A stretch of DNA of 64,000 nucleotides from Chromatiales bacterium. Its GTDB lineage: Bacteria > Pseudomonadota > Gammaproteobacteria > JAGRGH01. The stretch lies in contig JAGRGH010000051.1 of NCBI GenBank assembly GCA_020445605.1, positions 1 to 64,000 on the forward strand. Reading direction: 5' to 3'. The position numbers and the translations under genes are program-made. The notes beneath the pieces were generated by a model. That model saw only the letters and a program-made list of their open reading frames with translations, was not told the DNA's origin and did no database searches. This document shows, one piece after another, positions 17,777 through 26,063 of this stretch. Position 1 is the first letter of the stretch, and the number at the start of each line of letters is the position of its first letter.

Positions 17777-19046
17777 GCTGCGCCGGGCCGCGTTCGCCCT
17801 GCTGGCACTGAGCGCCACCCTGCGGGCCGAGCCGGAGCCGATCGATGCGATTGCCGCCGTCGTCAACGACAGCGTGATTCTCGAAAGCGACGTCGAGCAG
17901 CGCCTGCGCCAGACCGCCGAACAGCTGCAGGCCAGCGGCACGGGTCTACCCCCACTCGACGTGCTGCGCCGCCAGGTGCTCGAACGCCTCATTCTCGGCG
18001 AGCTGCAGGTACAGATCGCACAGCAGAGCGGCGTGCAGGTCGACGACGAACAGCTCGCGCGCGCCATCCGCAACATCGCCCAGGGCAATAATCTCAGCGT
18101 TCCGGAATTCCGTCGCGCCATTGCCGCGGAGGGCATGGATTACGAGGTGTTCCGCGAGGACCTGCGCCGGCAGCTGATCATCACGCGGCTGAAGGCGCAG
18201 CGCGTGACGAATTCCGTGCGCGTGACCGACGAAGAGATCGAGCGCTTTCTCGCGCAGCAGGCCGGCGCGGTGAGCGGTCGGGAATCGTTCCATCTGCGGC
18301 ACATCCTCATCGCCACGCCCGATGGCGCATCAAGCGAAGAGATCGAACAGGCCCGCACCCGTGCTGAAGAGATACTTGCGCGGCTGCGTGGCGGAGCGGA
18401 TTTCGCCGAGGTCGCGGTGAGCGAATCCGACAGCCAGACCGCGCTCGACGGCGGCGATCTGGGCTGGCTCGAATCCGCCCGCGTGCCCACGCTGTTTTCG
18501 AGCATGGTCAACCAGCTCGAGCGCGGCCAGCTTGGCGACCTGATCCGCAGCCCGAGCGGTTTCCACATCGTTCTGCTCGAGGACTACCGCGGTGGCGATC
18601 GGCAGATCGTGGTGCAGAACCACGTGCGCCAGATCCTGATCCGCACCAACGAGCTCGTCTCCGATGACGACGCCCGCAACGCCCTTGAACAGCTGCGTCT
18701 GCGCGCCCTGGGCGGCGAGGACTTCGGCGCGCTCGCGCGTGCACATTCCGACGACAGCGCCACAGCGATCGCCGGCGGCGATCTGGGCTGGCGCAATCCG
18801 GCCGACCTGCTGCCGGAGTTTCTCGCACAGGTCAACAACCTCGAGCCCGGCGACGTCTCCGAGCCGTTCAGGACCGGTCTGGGCTGGCAACTCGTCGAAC
18901 TGCTCGGCCGGCGTGATTTCGACAACACCGTCGAGGCGACGCGCGAAATCGCGCGCCGCGCGATCCTCGAGCGCAAGGGCGAGGAAGCACTCGAACGCTG
19001 GCTTCGGGAACTACGCGACGAGGCCTACGTCGAGGTCCGAATTTAG
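17754..19046 (+). CDS. surA: Periplasmic chaperone/peptidyl-prolyl isomerase SurA
   Basis: Protein of about 430 residues. The start at 17754 is chosen because AAAAAGG lies 5-6 nt upstream; ATG 17760 and TTG 17727 are alternatives. It overlaps the end of lptD by 23 bp. A signal peptide ends at LRA-EPEPIDAIAAVVNDSVI, the conserved SurA N-terminus. Two parvulin domains follow (about 160-270, FHLRHILIATP...GGDLGWLES; and about 280-380, VRQILIRTNE...GGDLGWRNP). SurA helps outer-membrane proteins, including LptD, to fold, which fits the operon position. Confidence 0.95.
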   Translation: MAMKSSSRLRRAAFALLALSATLRAEPEPIDAIAAVVNDSVILESDVEQRLRQTAEQLQASGTGLPPLDVLRRQVLERLILGELQVQIAQQSGVQVDDEQLARAIRNIAQGNNLSVPEFRRAIAAEGMDYEVFREDLRRQLIITRLKAQRVTNSVRVTDEEIERFLAQQAGAVSGRESFHLRHILIATPDGASSEEIEQARTRAEEILARLRGGADFAEVAVSESDSQTALDGGDLGWLESARVPTLFSSMVNQLERGQLGDLIRSPSGFHIVLLEDYRGGDRQIVVQNHVRQILIRTNELVSDDDARNALEQLRLRALGGEDFGALARAHSDDSATAIAGGDLGWRNPADLLPEFLAQVNNLEPGDVSEPFRTGLGWQLVELLGRRDFDNTVEATREIARRAILERKGEEALERWLRELRDEAYVEVRI

Positions 19047-20044
19047 TGGCCCGTGTCACGGGCACCGGGCCGGCGCTTGCGTACACGCCCGGGGAGCCCG
19101 CCGGCATCGGGCCGGACCTGATCCTGACGCTGGCGGCCAGCGGCGATGCCCCGCCGGTCATCGTCTACGCCGATCCCGACCTGCTGGAACAGCGCGCCGA
19201 GCGCCTGGGCCTGGACGTGCGCGTCGTGCCGGCCGATCCCGAGCATCCCGCGCCGGCACCGGCCGGTTCGCTCGCCGTGTGGCCGGTGCCGTTGTTCGCG
19301 CCGGTCGAAGCCGGCGTGCTGAACCCCGCGAATGCGCCGTACGTCATTGAAACGCTGCGGCGTGCCGTGGCCTGTTGCGTCAGCGGCCGCATTGCCGGGC
19401 TCGTCACGGGGCCGGTGCACAAGGGTGTGATCAACGACGCCGGCATCGGCTTTACCGGGCACACCGAATATCTGGCCGCGCTGACCGACAGCACGCCGGT
19501 AATGCTGCTGGCGGCCGGCGAACTGCGCGTCGCGCTCGCCACCACGCACCTGCCGCTGGCGGCCGTGCCGAGCGCGATTGCCGCCGAATCGCTGGGGCAG
19601 ACGCTCGACATCCTGGCCCGCGACCTGCGATCACGGCTGGGCATCGCCGAACCGCGCATTGCCGTACTCGGCCTGAACCCGCACGCCGGCGAAGGTGGAC
19701 ACCTCGGGCGCGAAGAGATCGAGCTCATCGCGCCGGCAATCGAAGCGGCACGCGAACGCGGGATTGACGCACGCGGGCCGGCTCCGGCCGACACCGCATT
19801 CACGCCCGCCCAGCTGGCCGGCGTGGATGCAGTCCTCGCGATGTATCACGATCAGGGACTGCCGGTGCTCAAATACGCCGGTTTCGGACATGCGGTGAAC
19901 GTCACGCTCGGTCTGCCCATCGTGCGGACTTCAGTCGACCACGGCACGGCACTTGAGCTTGCCGGCACGGGCCGTGCCGACACCGGATCGCTGCGAACCG
20001 CGATCGACTACGCGCGGGCCATGGTGGCGCGGTCGCAGTTATAG
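19046..20044 (+). CDS. pdxA: 4-hydroxythreonine-4-phosphate dehydrogenase PdxA
   Basis: Protein of 332 residues, pyridoxal phosphate biosynthesis. It oxidises 4-phosphohydroxy-L-threonine using NAD. Motifs: YTPGEPAGIGPDL at the N-terminus; VTGPVHKGVINDAG and FTGHTEYLA (first metal-binding His); MYHDQGLPVLKY (second His); and RTSVDHGTALELAGTG (third His, substrate loop). The GTG start at 19046 shares a base with the surA stop (TAGTG), so translation is coupled. In relatives rsmA follows directly; here a hairpin-rich segment and about 10 kb of other genes intervene. Confidence 0.95.
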   Translation: MARVTGTGPALAYTPGEPAGIGPDLILTLAASGDAPPVIVYADPDLLEQRAERLGLDVRVVPADPEHPAPAPAGSLAVWPVPLFAPVEAGVLNPANAPYVIETLRRAVACCVSGRIAGLVTGPVHKGVINDAGIGFTGHTEYLAALTDSTPVMLLAAGELRVALATTHLPLAAVPSAIAAESLGQTLDILARDLRSRLGIAEPRIAVLGLNPHAGEGGHLGREEIELIAPAIEAARERGIDARGPAPADTAFTPAQLAGVDAVLAMYHDQGLPVLKYAGFGHAVNVTLGLPIVRTSVDHGTALELAGTGRADTGSLRTAIDYARAMVARSQL

Positions 20045-20188
20045 GAGCGACAGGGACGACCCTGTCGCGGCTGCGTTACGAAACGAAAAAGTGTGATTTT
20101 TCGTTCTCTCTCATTTTCAACGGCTTGCAGCCGTGGTTGTGGCGGCACGTCCATGTGCTGCGGGAAACTCTGACAATTCAGAGTTTCC
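20045..20188. repeat. Cluster of four hairpins after pdxA, including a REP-like unit
   Basis: Four inverted repeats stand in series: GCGACAGGG-ACGA-CCCTGTCGC at 20047-20068 (with flanking TAGGAGCG...GTCGCGGC, similar to gammaproteobacterial REP elements); AACGAAAAA-GTGTGA-TTTTTCGTT at 20082-20105; ACGGCT-TGC-AGCCGT at 20120-20134; and GGAAACTCTGA-CAAT-TCAGAGTTTCC at 20163-20188. The second could act as a terminator in both directions (A/T-rich stem). The last abuts the stop codon of the minus-strand mddA gene. The stretch 20111-20187 is partly repeated at 30231-30326 (see findings). Confidence 0.75.
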
Positions 20189-20953
20189 TTAGATGGCGCT
20201 CGCCGGCGCATCGGTGTCGGCGCGATTGCCCAAACGCGGGATGAACATCGGAACTTCCCTGCGATACTGCGCGTATCCGGGAAGCGCAGCCTCCAGATCA
20301 CGCTCCTCCAGCCGGGCGCCGATCGCGATATAGGCGGTCGAGAGCAAGGCAAACACGAGGTGCGCCACCGTCATCGTCGGTGCTGCCCACAGGCCGAGCA
20401 GCATGCCGACGTACAGCGGATGGCGAACATGGCGATACAGTGATGGCGTGACGAACCCGAGCGGTTCATAGCGCTTGCCGACGAGGTTCATCCAGACCTG
20501 GCGCAGACCGAACAGATCAAAATGGTTGATCAGAAAGGTCGACACAAACAGCAAGGCCCAGCCGAACACGAACACGGCATACAGCACGGCTACCGCGAAT
20601 TCGTCCTCGACCTGCCAGACGATCCCGCCCAACGGCTGCCAGAACCAGACCAGTGCAGCAAGCGCGAGGCTGGAAGCCAGCACATACGTACTGCGTTCCG
20701 CCGACGGCGGGATGATCCGGGTCCACAGGCGCTTGAATGCCGGGCGAGCCATGACGCTGTGCTGGACCGCGAAAAGGCTGAGCAGGCCGAGATCGACCAG
20801 AAGTGCCGTTGCCAGATCGCCGTCCGCGACAGTGTCGAGCGACCGGCTCACGCCGATGTTGCCGATGAACAGGATCGTGTATCCGAATACCCCGACGAAC
20901 AGGGCATAGGACATCAGTCCGTACACAAAGATCAGGGTGCGGTTGCTCATCAT
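20189..20953 (-). CDS. mddA: Methanethiol S-methyltransferase (MddA-like, NnrU/isoprenylcysteine methyltransferase fold)
   Basis: Integral membrane protein of 254 residues. The start at 20953 is chosen because GAGGAG lies 6 nt upstream of tandem ATGs. Five or six helices are visible. LFAVQHSVMARPAFKRLW and PPSAERSTYVLASSLAL near the middle, with RHVRHPLYVGMLLGLWAAP in the C-terminal half, match the MddA family, which methylates methanethiol with S-adenosylmethionine to give dimethyl sulfide. The C-terminal RHPLY / EERDL motif is the cofactor-binding part shared with isoprenylcysteine methyltransferases. A divergent HxlR regulator gene lies upstream. Confidence 0.82.
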   Translation of the reverse strand: MMSNRTLIFVYGLMSYALFVGVFGYTILFIGNIGVSRSLDTVADGDLATALLVDLGLLSLFAVQHSVMARPAFKRLWTRIIPPSAERSTYVLASSLALAALVWFWQPLGGIVWQVEDEFAVAVLYAVFVFGWALLFVSTFLINHFDLFGLRQVWMNLVGKRYEPLGFVTPSLYRHVRHPLYVGMLLGLWAAPTMTVAHLVFALLSTAYIAIGARLEERDLEAALPGYAQYRREVPMFIPRLGNRADTDAPASAI

Positions 20954-21279
20954 GGTTCTCCTCGTCAAGGTCGTGAAGGGGGTCAGGCCGCGTTCCAGCA
21001 AAGGCCGGCCAACAGTTCGAGCCAGAGGCGCCGAAGATCACCCCGCCCGGCGCGGGCCGGCACGCAGCTGCCGCCAGCGGAAACGGCCTTTGCAAAGATC
21101 GGGGGTTGCATGTCGGGTTCTCCGAGGTTGCCTGTATGGGATGTCTCGAGCCGGCAGTCCGTCTCGCTGGTGAACAGGCTAGATCAACCCGGGACTCCTC
21201 TAAACTCGCAAATCCGTAGCAACCAGCTACACATTCCGTAGTAACCTGATTTGGATTCCGGACCCGTGGGAGCGAAAAA
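20954..21279. other. Divergent intergenic region between mddA and the HxlR regulator, 326 bp
   Basis: No gene is supported. It should hold the promoters of both divergent genes. The only clear structure is the repeat pair at 21213-21246, listed separately. The HxlR gene is preceded by GGGAG 7 nt before its GTG start. Confidence 0.5.
21213..21246. promoter_or_regulatory. Candidate operator for the HxlR regulator
   Basis: TCCGTAGCAACC (21213-21224) and TCCGTAGTAACC (21235-21246) match at 11 of 12 positions and are spaced 22 bp apart, two helical turns. The first copy overlaps a perfect inverted repeat GTAGC-AACCA-GCTAC (21216-21230). HxlR-family dimers often bind such GTA...TAC sites, frequently in tandem. 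The location, 34 bp before the regulator start and between divergent genes, suggests autoregulation and control of mddA. Binding itself is inference. Confidence 0.55.
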
Positions 21280-21963
21280 GTGGAGTACGGCCAGTTCTGC
21301 CCGATCGCGAAGGCGATGGAGATTCTCGGCGAGCGCTGGACGCTCCTGATCGTGCGCGAGTTGCTGATGGGTGCGCGTCGCTTCAACGAGCTTCAACGCG
21401 GTCTGAACCTGATCTCTCCTACCATCCTGACTAAGCGCCTGAATGACCTCGCCGACAACGGCGTGATCCTGCGCCGGCGCATTGCCGGTCAGCGCGGCTT
21501 TGAATACCTGCCGACCGAAATGTGCCAGCAGCTTCTACCGGTCCTGCTCCAGCTCGGCGAATGGGGCATGCGCTGGGCGCGCGGCGGCATGGACGAGGGC
21601 GATCTGGACGTGGAACTGCTGATGCTCTACCTCGAGCGCAGCATCAAGCCCGACATGCTCCCGGGCGGCCAGGCCGTGGTGCGGTTCACGTTCACCGACC
21701 TCGAGAAGTTCCGCGACTGGTGGCTGATCGTCGCCGAAGCGAAAACCGAGCTGTGCATACGCGATCCCGGGAAGGAAATCGATATTTACTTCACCGTCGA
21801 CCTCAGAACGATGATCGAGGTCTGGATGGGCGACACCTCCTATCGCGAGGCCACCCAGACCGGCCGACTGAAAATCATCGGGCCGAGCGTACTCACGCGA
21901 GACATCAAAAGCTGGCTGACACCGAGTGTGTTCGCCGGGATTCCATCAGCGGCGGGAATCTGA
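21280..21963 (+). CDS. HxlR-family transcriptional regulator with C-terminal SCP2-like domain
   Basis: Protein of 227 residues with a GTG start preceded by GGGAG. Residues 1-105 are a winged helix of the HxlR type (FCPIAKAMEILGERWTLLIVRELL, RRFNELQRGLNLISPTILTKRL, GFEYLPTEMCQQLLPVLLQLGEW); the single Cys7 is the conserved position used for redox or electrophile sensing in some members. The C-terminal 100 residues look like an SCP2/sterol-carrier ligand-binding domain (FTFTDLEKFRDWWLI), a known extension in this family. Divergent from mddA, so a link to methanethiol or sulfide stress is plausible but inferred. Confidence 0.85.
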   Translation: MEYGQFCPIAKAMEILGERWTLLIVRELLMGARRFNELQRGLNLISPTILTKRLNDLADNGVILRRRIAGQRGFEYLPTEMCQQLLPVLLQLGEWGMRWARGGMDEGDLDVELLMLYLERSIKPDMLPGGQAVVRFTFTDLEKFRDWWLIVAEAKTELCIRDPGKEIDIYFTVDLRTMIEVWMGDTSYREATQTGRLKIIGPSVLTRDIKSWLTPSVFAGIPSAAGI

Positions 21964-21973
21964 CCCGGATGGG

Positions 21974-24241
21974 TCAGTGGAAAAAGGCCGCGACCCCCAG
22001 CTCCGCGTAGGCGCTGTGCATCGGCGCATTGGCGACCCGTTCCAGGGTCCGACGGTAACCCGCCCCAAGGGAAACAGCGCCGTTTTTGAGACCTGCGATC
22101 CTGTGCTGGTAACCAATATCCAGGGATCCGAACCACGCCCCGTCGCGCACAGTCTCGCCCATCGTGCCTCCGGGGGCACGATTCCCGTCCGGATCGATAA
22201 AGGTCAATGTGCTCTTGTCCTTGATCCGGACCGTCGCATACCCAAGCCCGGCACCGACCGTCAGCGGCAACCCGTCCCTGAGCCCACGCGATGCGCCAAC
22301 CTCGAATCCGGTAATGTCAGTCCTTGACGTGACGCCCAGCTCGAAGCGATTGCCGGCCGCAGCGTCACCGTCGATTTTCCCGCGTCGCGTACCCGCGTCC
22401 TCGGCAAAGGCCACCGCCGTCAGCCTGTAGTCGCCGACCCGGTGACTCACCCCCACGCGTATTCCCACGCCGTTCGACGCGGTATCGGCGCCGCCGGCGG
22501 CATTTGCAAAGCCGGGCGTTGCATTGATCTGCGGGATGGTGTTTTTAACGTTTCGTCGTGTGCCGTCAAACCACGTCCTCACCGCCGCGATGCCGATGAA
22601 CACCTCGGTGTCAGGCGACACCCGCATCGACTGCTGCCGGTCAATCTCGATCCTGTCACCGGTCCAGTCCAGCGTGCCGTGCGTATGGCCGTCTATTGAG
22701 AGTTTGTATTTACCCTGGCGCAGCTGTTCCGGAATCTCGACGTCCCCGTGCTCTCCTGTCTCCAGTGTGTCAATCAGCTTGTCATTCTGGCGCAGTTCAA
22801 GTTTCTTGCCCTTGAGCAACACACCGCCTGCGTCCTTCACGACCACGGTGTTGCCGCCGAAGGTACTGATGCGCAGAAGGTGTTCGCCGGTTCCCGAGAT
22901 AGGAGCGGGCCCCGACTCCCGTACAACCGGACGATGAGCCTTTGGCGGCGGCGGTTCGCGCGTGGCATCGATCAGCGCCCCGACGCTCACGCGATAGGGT
23001 ACGTCAAGCGCGTGATCCTCCAGCCAGGCTGAAACATCCAGCCCTGCGTCGACCCGCCGTAGACGACCCGTCCCCGGCACGGTGAGGTCGCGGATGGCCT
23101 TGAAGGCAATGGTCGCCGAATCGGTTCTGTCCAGCGCAAACTCGGTTCTCAACAGATGTTCGGAAACTCCATGGGTCTGGCAGATTGCCTGCAGTTGCTT
23201 CAGGTACGCATCGCGGTCGCTCCAGTAGTTCTCCGCGCCGGAATCCGGATCGCCGTAGGCCCCCGCCTCCAGGCGCTGAAAGAATCTGAGCGAAGCGGAC
23301 TGGCGGACCGCGTACAGCGCCTTGAGCCCGGCAGCGGTGCTTGCGGACCCGGTTTCCGACTTTGCATCGTCCGGCGTATCGGCGACCGGTGCGGCAGGCC
23401 CGTCCTTGCTGTTTGTCCCCAGCGCAACTGCCATTTCGATGTCGGCATCGTTGTCGAACGGCTCGCCGAGAATCCACCCGTCCTTGTTGAGCTGGTTCAA
23501 TACCGCCTGCGCCGTGACGAATTTCGCGCCCCCCTCACGCGAGGTCTGCACGGCAGACACGACAGCCTCCGTCAGGGTTGTGGTGAATGCGCCGTCGGTC
23601 GGGCACTGCGAGAATGGGGCGATCAGCCGAAGGTTTGCCTTCTGTTTCAGGTCGGCGCCGCCGCCGACGAAACCGCCCGCGTAACAGGCGTCCATGATCA
23701 ATGTGACGCCACCACCGGCTGGCGGACCCGGCCAGAGTGTCGCGAAATAGTCATCCTCGAGCACCTCAAGGCCAGTGGCTCCTATCTCGCCATCGCCATC
23801 CTGATCATTAAGCCAGATCGTCTCGTTGTAAGGCTCGTCGCTCGTCTGCGTCGCCAGATTGCGAACGCCCTTCGCCTTGCCGCCCATGCCATGGCCCGAG
23901 TAGTAAAAGGTGATTTGTTCCCCGGGTCTGGCGCTTGCGGCCACTGCGGCAATCGTGGCACTCAGCTTCTTGATGGTTGGCTGGTTCAGCGTGACGCTGG
24001 TGCTGCCGGCAGCTTGATTGCCCGGTTTCTCGATCTCCGCTTTCAGTTCCCCGAGATCGTCGTTCCAGTGACTGATCTCCGAACGGGTTCCAGCGCCTAT
24101 TACGTAGATTCGATGAAAGACGCGATCGGAATCGACGATGACCGAGTCATTGACTGGGTTCGCGGCCGCACACGGCACGAGCAGCGCACCTGCCAGGAGC
24201 CCAAAAACCAGGGCTACAGGCGGGATTGTCGATTGTTGCAT
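21974..24241 (-). CDS. Caspase-like peptidase fused to a C-terminal beta-barrel
   Basis: Protein of about 755 residues from the ATG at 24241; an in-frame ATG at 24274 would add 11 residues across a run of nine Gs. Signal peptide about 1-27. The peptidase domain has the caspase/gingipain dyad: His117 in FYYSGHGMGG and Cys186 in TLIMDACYAGGF. DGDGEIG near 149 recalls a calcium loop. Residues about 480-560 look like a beta-sandwich (LELRQNDKLIDTLETGEHGD). Residues about 565-755 alternate in a way typical of an outer-membrane barrel (FELGVTSRTDITGFEVGASR, GSLDIGYQHRI) and end AAFFH. Substrate unknown. It converges on the HxlR gene, 10 bp apart. Confidence 0.8.
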   Translation of the reverse strand: MQQSTIPPVALVFGLLAGALLVPCAAANPVNDSVIVDSDRVFHRIYVIGAGTRSEISHWNDDLGELKAEIEKPGNQAAGSTSVTLNQPTIKKLSATIAAVAASARPGEQITFYYSGHGMGGKAKGVRNLATQTSDEPYNETIWLNDQDGDGEIGATGLEVLEDDYFATLWPGPPAGGGVTLIMDACYAGGFVGGGADLKQKANLRLIAPFSQCPTDGAFTTTLTEAVVSAVQTSREGGAKFVTAQAVLNQLNKDGWILGEPFDNDADIEMAVALGTNSKDGPAAPVADTPDDAKSETGSASTAAGLKALYAVRQSASLRFFQRLEAGAYGDPDSGAENYWSDRDAYLKQLQAICQTHGVSEHLLRTEFALDRTDSATIAFKAIRDLTVPGTGRLRRVDAGLDVSAWLEDHALDVPYRVSVGALIDATREPPPPKAHRPVVRESGPAPISGTGEHLLRISTFGGNTVVVKDAGGVLLKGKKLELRQNDKLIDTLETGEHGDVEIPEQLRQGKYKLSIDGHTHGTLDWTGDRIEIDRQQSMRVSPDTEVFIGIAAVRTWFDGTRRNVKNTIPQINATPGFANAAGGADTASNGVGIRVGVSHRVGDYRLTAVAFAEDAGTRRGKIDGDAAAGNRFELGVTSRTDITGFEVGASRGLRDGLPLTVGAGLGYATVRIKDKSTLTFIDPDGNRAPGGTMGETVRDGAWFGSLDIGYQHRIAGLKNGAVSLGAGYRRTLERVANAPMHSAYAELGVAAFFH

Positions 24242-24249
24242 CGGCTGCG

Positions 24250-24258
24250 CCCCCCCCC
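24250..24258 (-). repeat. Homopolymeric run of nine G (minus strand) just upstream of the caspase-like gene start
   Basis: The plus strand has nine consecutive C at 24250-24258, which read as a G run ending about 8 nt before the ATG at 24241, where a ribosome binding site would sit. Such runs slip in replication. A length change would alter ribosome-site spacing, or shift frame if the ATG at 24274 is the true start. Confidence 0.7.
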
Positions 24259-24302
24259 ATAACGAGCATGACACCTGCTTTCGAACCTAGCACACCTGCA
24301 AT

Positions 24303-24352
24303 GGCGGCGATCCGATCTGGATCACCGCCCGGTGAGCCGAAGTGAGCCGAAA
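24303..24352. terminator. Hairpin and tandem decamer downstream of the CNNM-type gene
   Basis: GGCGGCGATCC (24303-24313) pairs with GGATCACCGCC (24319-24329), 10 of 11 bases, loop GATCT. It lies downstream of the minus-strand gene ending at 24363 and is a plausible terminator stem, though without a T-tract. Next to it GTGAGCCGAA is repeated twice in tandem (24333-24352). Confidence 0.45.
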
Positions 24353-24362
24353 CGCGCTCGTA

Positions 24363-25790
24363 TCAGACCGCTGCGGGCGGCGTTTCCGCTTCCGGCCCAG
24401 AGCCCGCGGCGGTCTCAGCGGCATCCGAAACCTCAACCGGCTGAATTCGCTCGATCGAAGTCAGGCCGACGCGATGCGCCTCCAGCCCGAGTACGCGCAG
24501 CCGGTACTCGCCTTCGACGATTTCGTCGCCGATCTCGGGCATGCGCGCAAGACGCTCGAGAAACAGCCCCGAGAGCGTGTTCGCGTCGAGTTCGTGTGAA
24601 ATGATCAATCCCGTCGCCCGCACGACATCGCCAAGCGAGATGAGCCCGTCGGCTTCCCAGTGATGTTCACCCACCGAGTGAATAGGAATAGTCGATTCTT
24701 CATCGTCGGTTTCGTCATGGATCTCGCCGACGATCTCCTCGATGAGATCTTCCAGCGTGACCAGCCCGATGAAGACCCCGTATTCATCCACCACGAACGC
24801 CATGTGCGCACGTTTCTGGCGCATCAGTTCGAACAGCTTCGAAACCCGCTGGGTCTCCGGCACGATCAGTGGTGTTCTCGACAGTCCGCGCAGGTCACGC
24901 CACGGCTCGGGTTCGCCGTTCAGCAATGCGCGGTGCAGGTCGCTGGCCAGCAGAATGCCGACGATGGTGTCGTTCGCGGCACTGTCGACGACCGGAAAGC
25001 GTGAATGCTCGGTCGTTCGGATGATCTCGAGATTGGCATCGGGTGACGCGCTCACATCCAGACAATGCATGGTGTTGCGTGGAATCATGACCCGGCCGAC
25101 CTGACGCTTGTCGAATTCGAACAGGTTGTGCAGCATCTCGGCCTTTTCCTGCTGCAATTCGCCGGCCTCCTTCGAGGTCGCGACCATGTCCTTCAGTTCC
25201 TCACCGCTGAACACCTCCGCGTGTGAGGCCTCCTGCACGCCGAACATCGACAGCAGGGAGCGCGAAGCCTTGTTCAGCAGCCAGTTCAGGGGCCAGACCG
25301 CAAGGTAGGTCGCGTGCAGCGGATAGGCGACCCACAGCGAGACCGGCTCCGGCTTGCGAATGGCAAAGGTCTTCGGCACCTGCTCGCCGACCACGATGTG
25401 CAGGGAAGAGAAGATCAGGAACCCGACGATGAAGGCGGTCGTATGCAGAATCTCCTCGGGCATGCCCAGCGTTTGGAACAACGGCTCCAGCAGCGCGGCA
25501 ACCGCCGGCTCCCCGACCCAGCCGAGACCCAGCGAAGCCATGGTGATACCAAGCTGACAGGCCGCAAGGTAGGCCTCGAGGTTGGACTGGATGCGCGTGG
25601 TCAGTCGCGCCGCGGAGCTGCCCTCCTGCGCCAGGCTTTCGATGCGGAACCGCCGCGCCTTGACGAGCGCAAACTCGGCGGCGACAAAAAAGCCGTTGGC
25701 AATCAGCAAAAGCACAACGGCGACCAGACTCGCGCTAGTGTTCAATTCGGAAAACCCCAATTCGTTCGATGACAGGCCACCTTGGCGCAC
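24363..25790 (-). CDS. CNNM/CorC-type membrane protein with CBS pair (HlyC/CorC family)
   Basis: Protein of about 475 residues. The N-terminal DUF21/CNNM membrane domain (about 18-200: LLLIANGFFVAAEFALVKAR, LAACQLGITMASLGLGWVGEP, HIVVGEQVPKTFAIR) is followed by a CBS pair (about 215-340: RVMIPRNTMHCLD, FVVDEYGVFIGLVTLEDLIE) and a CorC_HlyC FAD-like C-terminal domain (about 360-455). The family is implicated in magnesium/cobalt efflux or membrane homeostasis. The start is uncertain: GTG at 25790 or TTG at 25745, the latter beginning directly before the first helix. Stands alone between the caspase-like and kelch-like genes. Confidence 0.88.
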   Translation of the reverse strand: MRQGGLSSNELGFSELNTSASLVAVVLLLIANGFFVAAEFALVKARRFRIESLAQEGSSAARLTTRIQSNLEAYLAACQLGITMASLGLGWVGEPAVAALLEPLFQTLGMPEEILHTTAFIVGFLIFSSLHIVVGEQVPKTFAIRKPEPVSLWVAYPLHATYLAVWPLNWLLNKASRSLLSMFGVQEASHAEVFSGEELKDMVATSKEAGELQQEKAEMLHNLFEFDKRQVGRVMIPRNTMHCLDVSASPDANLEIIRTTEHSRFPVVDSAANDTIVGILLASDLHRALLNGEPEPWRDLRGLSRTPLIVPETQRVSKLFELMRQKRAHMAFVVDEYGVFIGLVTLEDLIEEIVGEIHDETDDEESTIPIHSVGEHHWEADGLISLGDVVRATGLIISHELDANTLSGLFLERLARMPEIGDEIVEGEYRLRVLGLEAHRVGLTSIERIQPVEVSDAAETAAGSGPEAETPPAAV

Positions 25791-26063
25791 CCCCGGTGCG
25801 GACCTGACCGACAGTCGTCAGAGCGTTGCAGCTGCGCGGGCGCGGTTTTTTTGCCCCCGTTCGGCCGCTGATCCAGCGTGGCGCGCACATTTTACCGGTT
25901 ATGGCGCGGCGCGACCGTAACGCCCTGCGGCGTGCCGTCCCCGCCGGGTTCTACACCGCGTGCGGTCTGCACCAGCCCCGCGGTCTCGCGCGCGGTTGAG
26001 CGAGCCCCAGGAAGCTTCCATAATCCGCCCAAAAGGGGAATGGCCTGAACTAGGGGAGACAAG

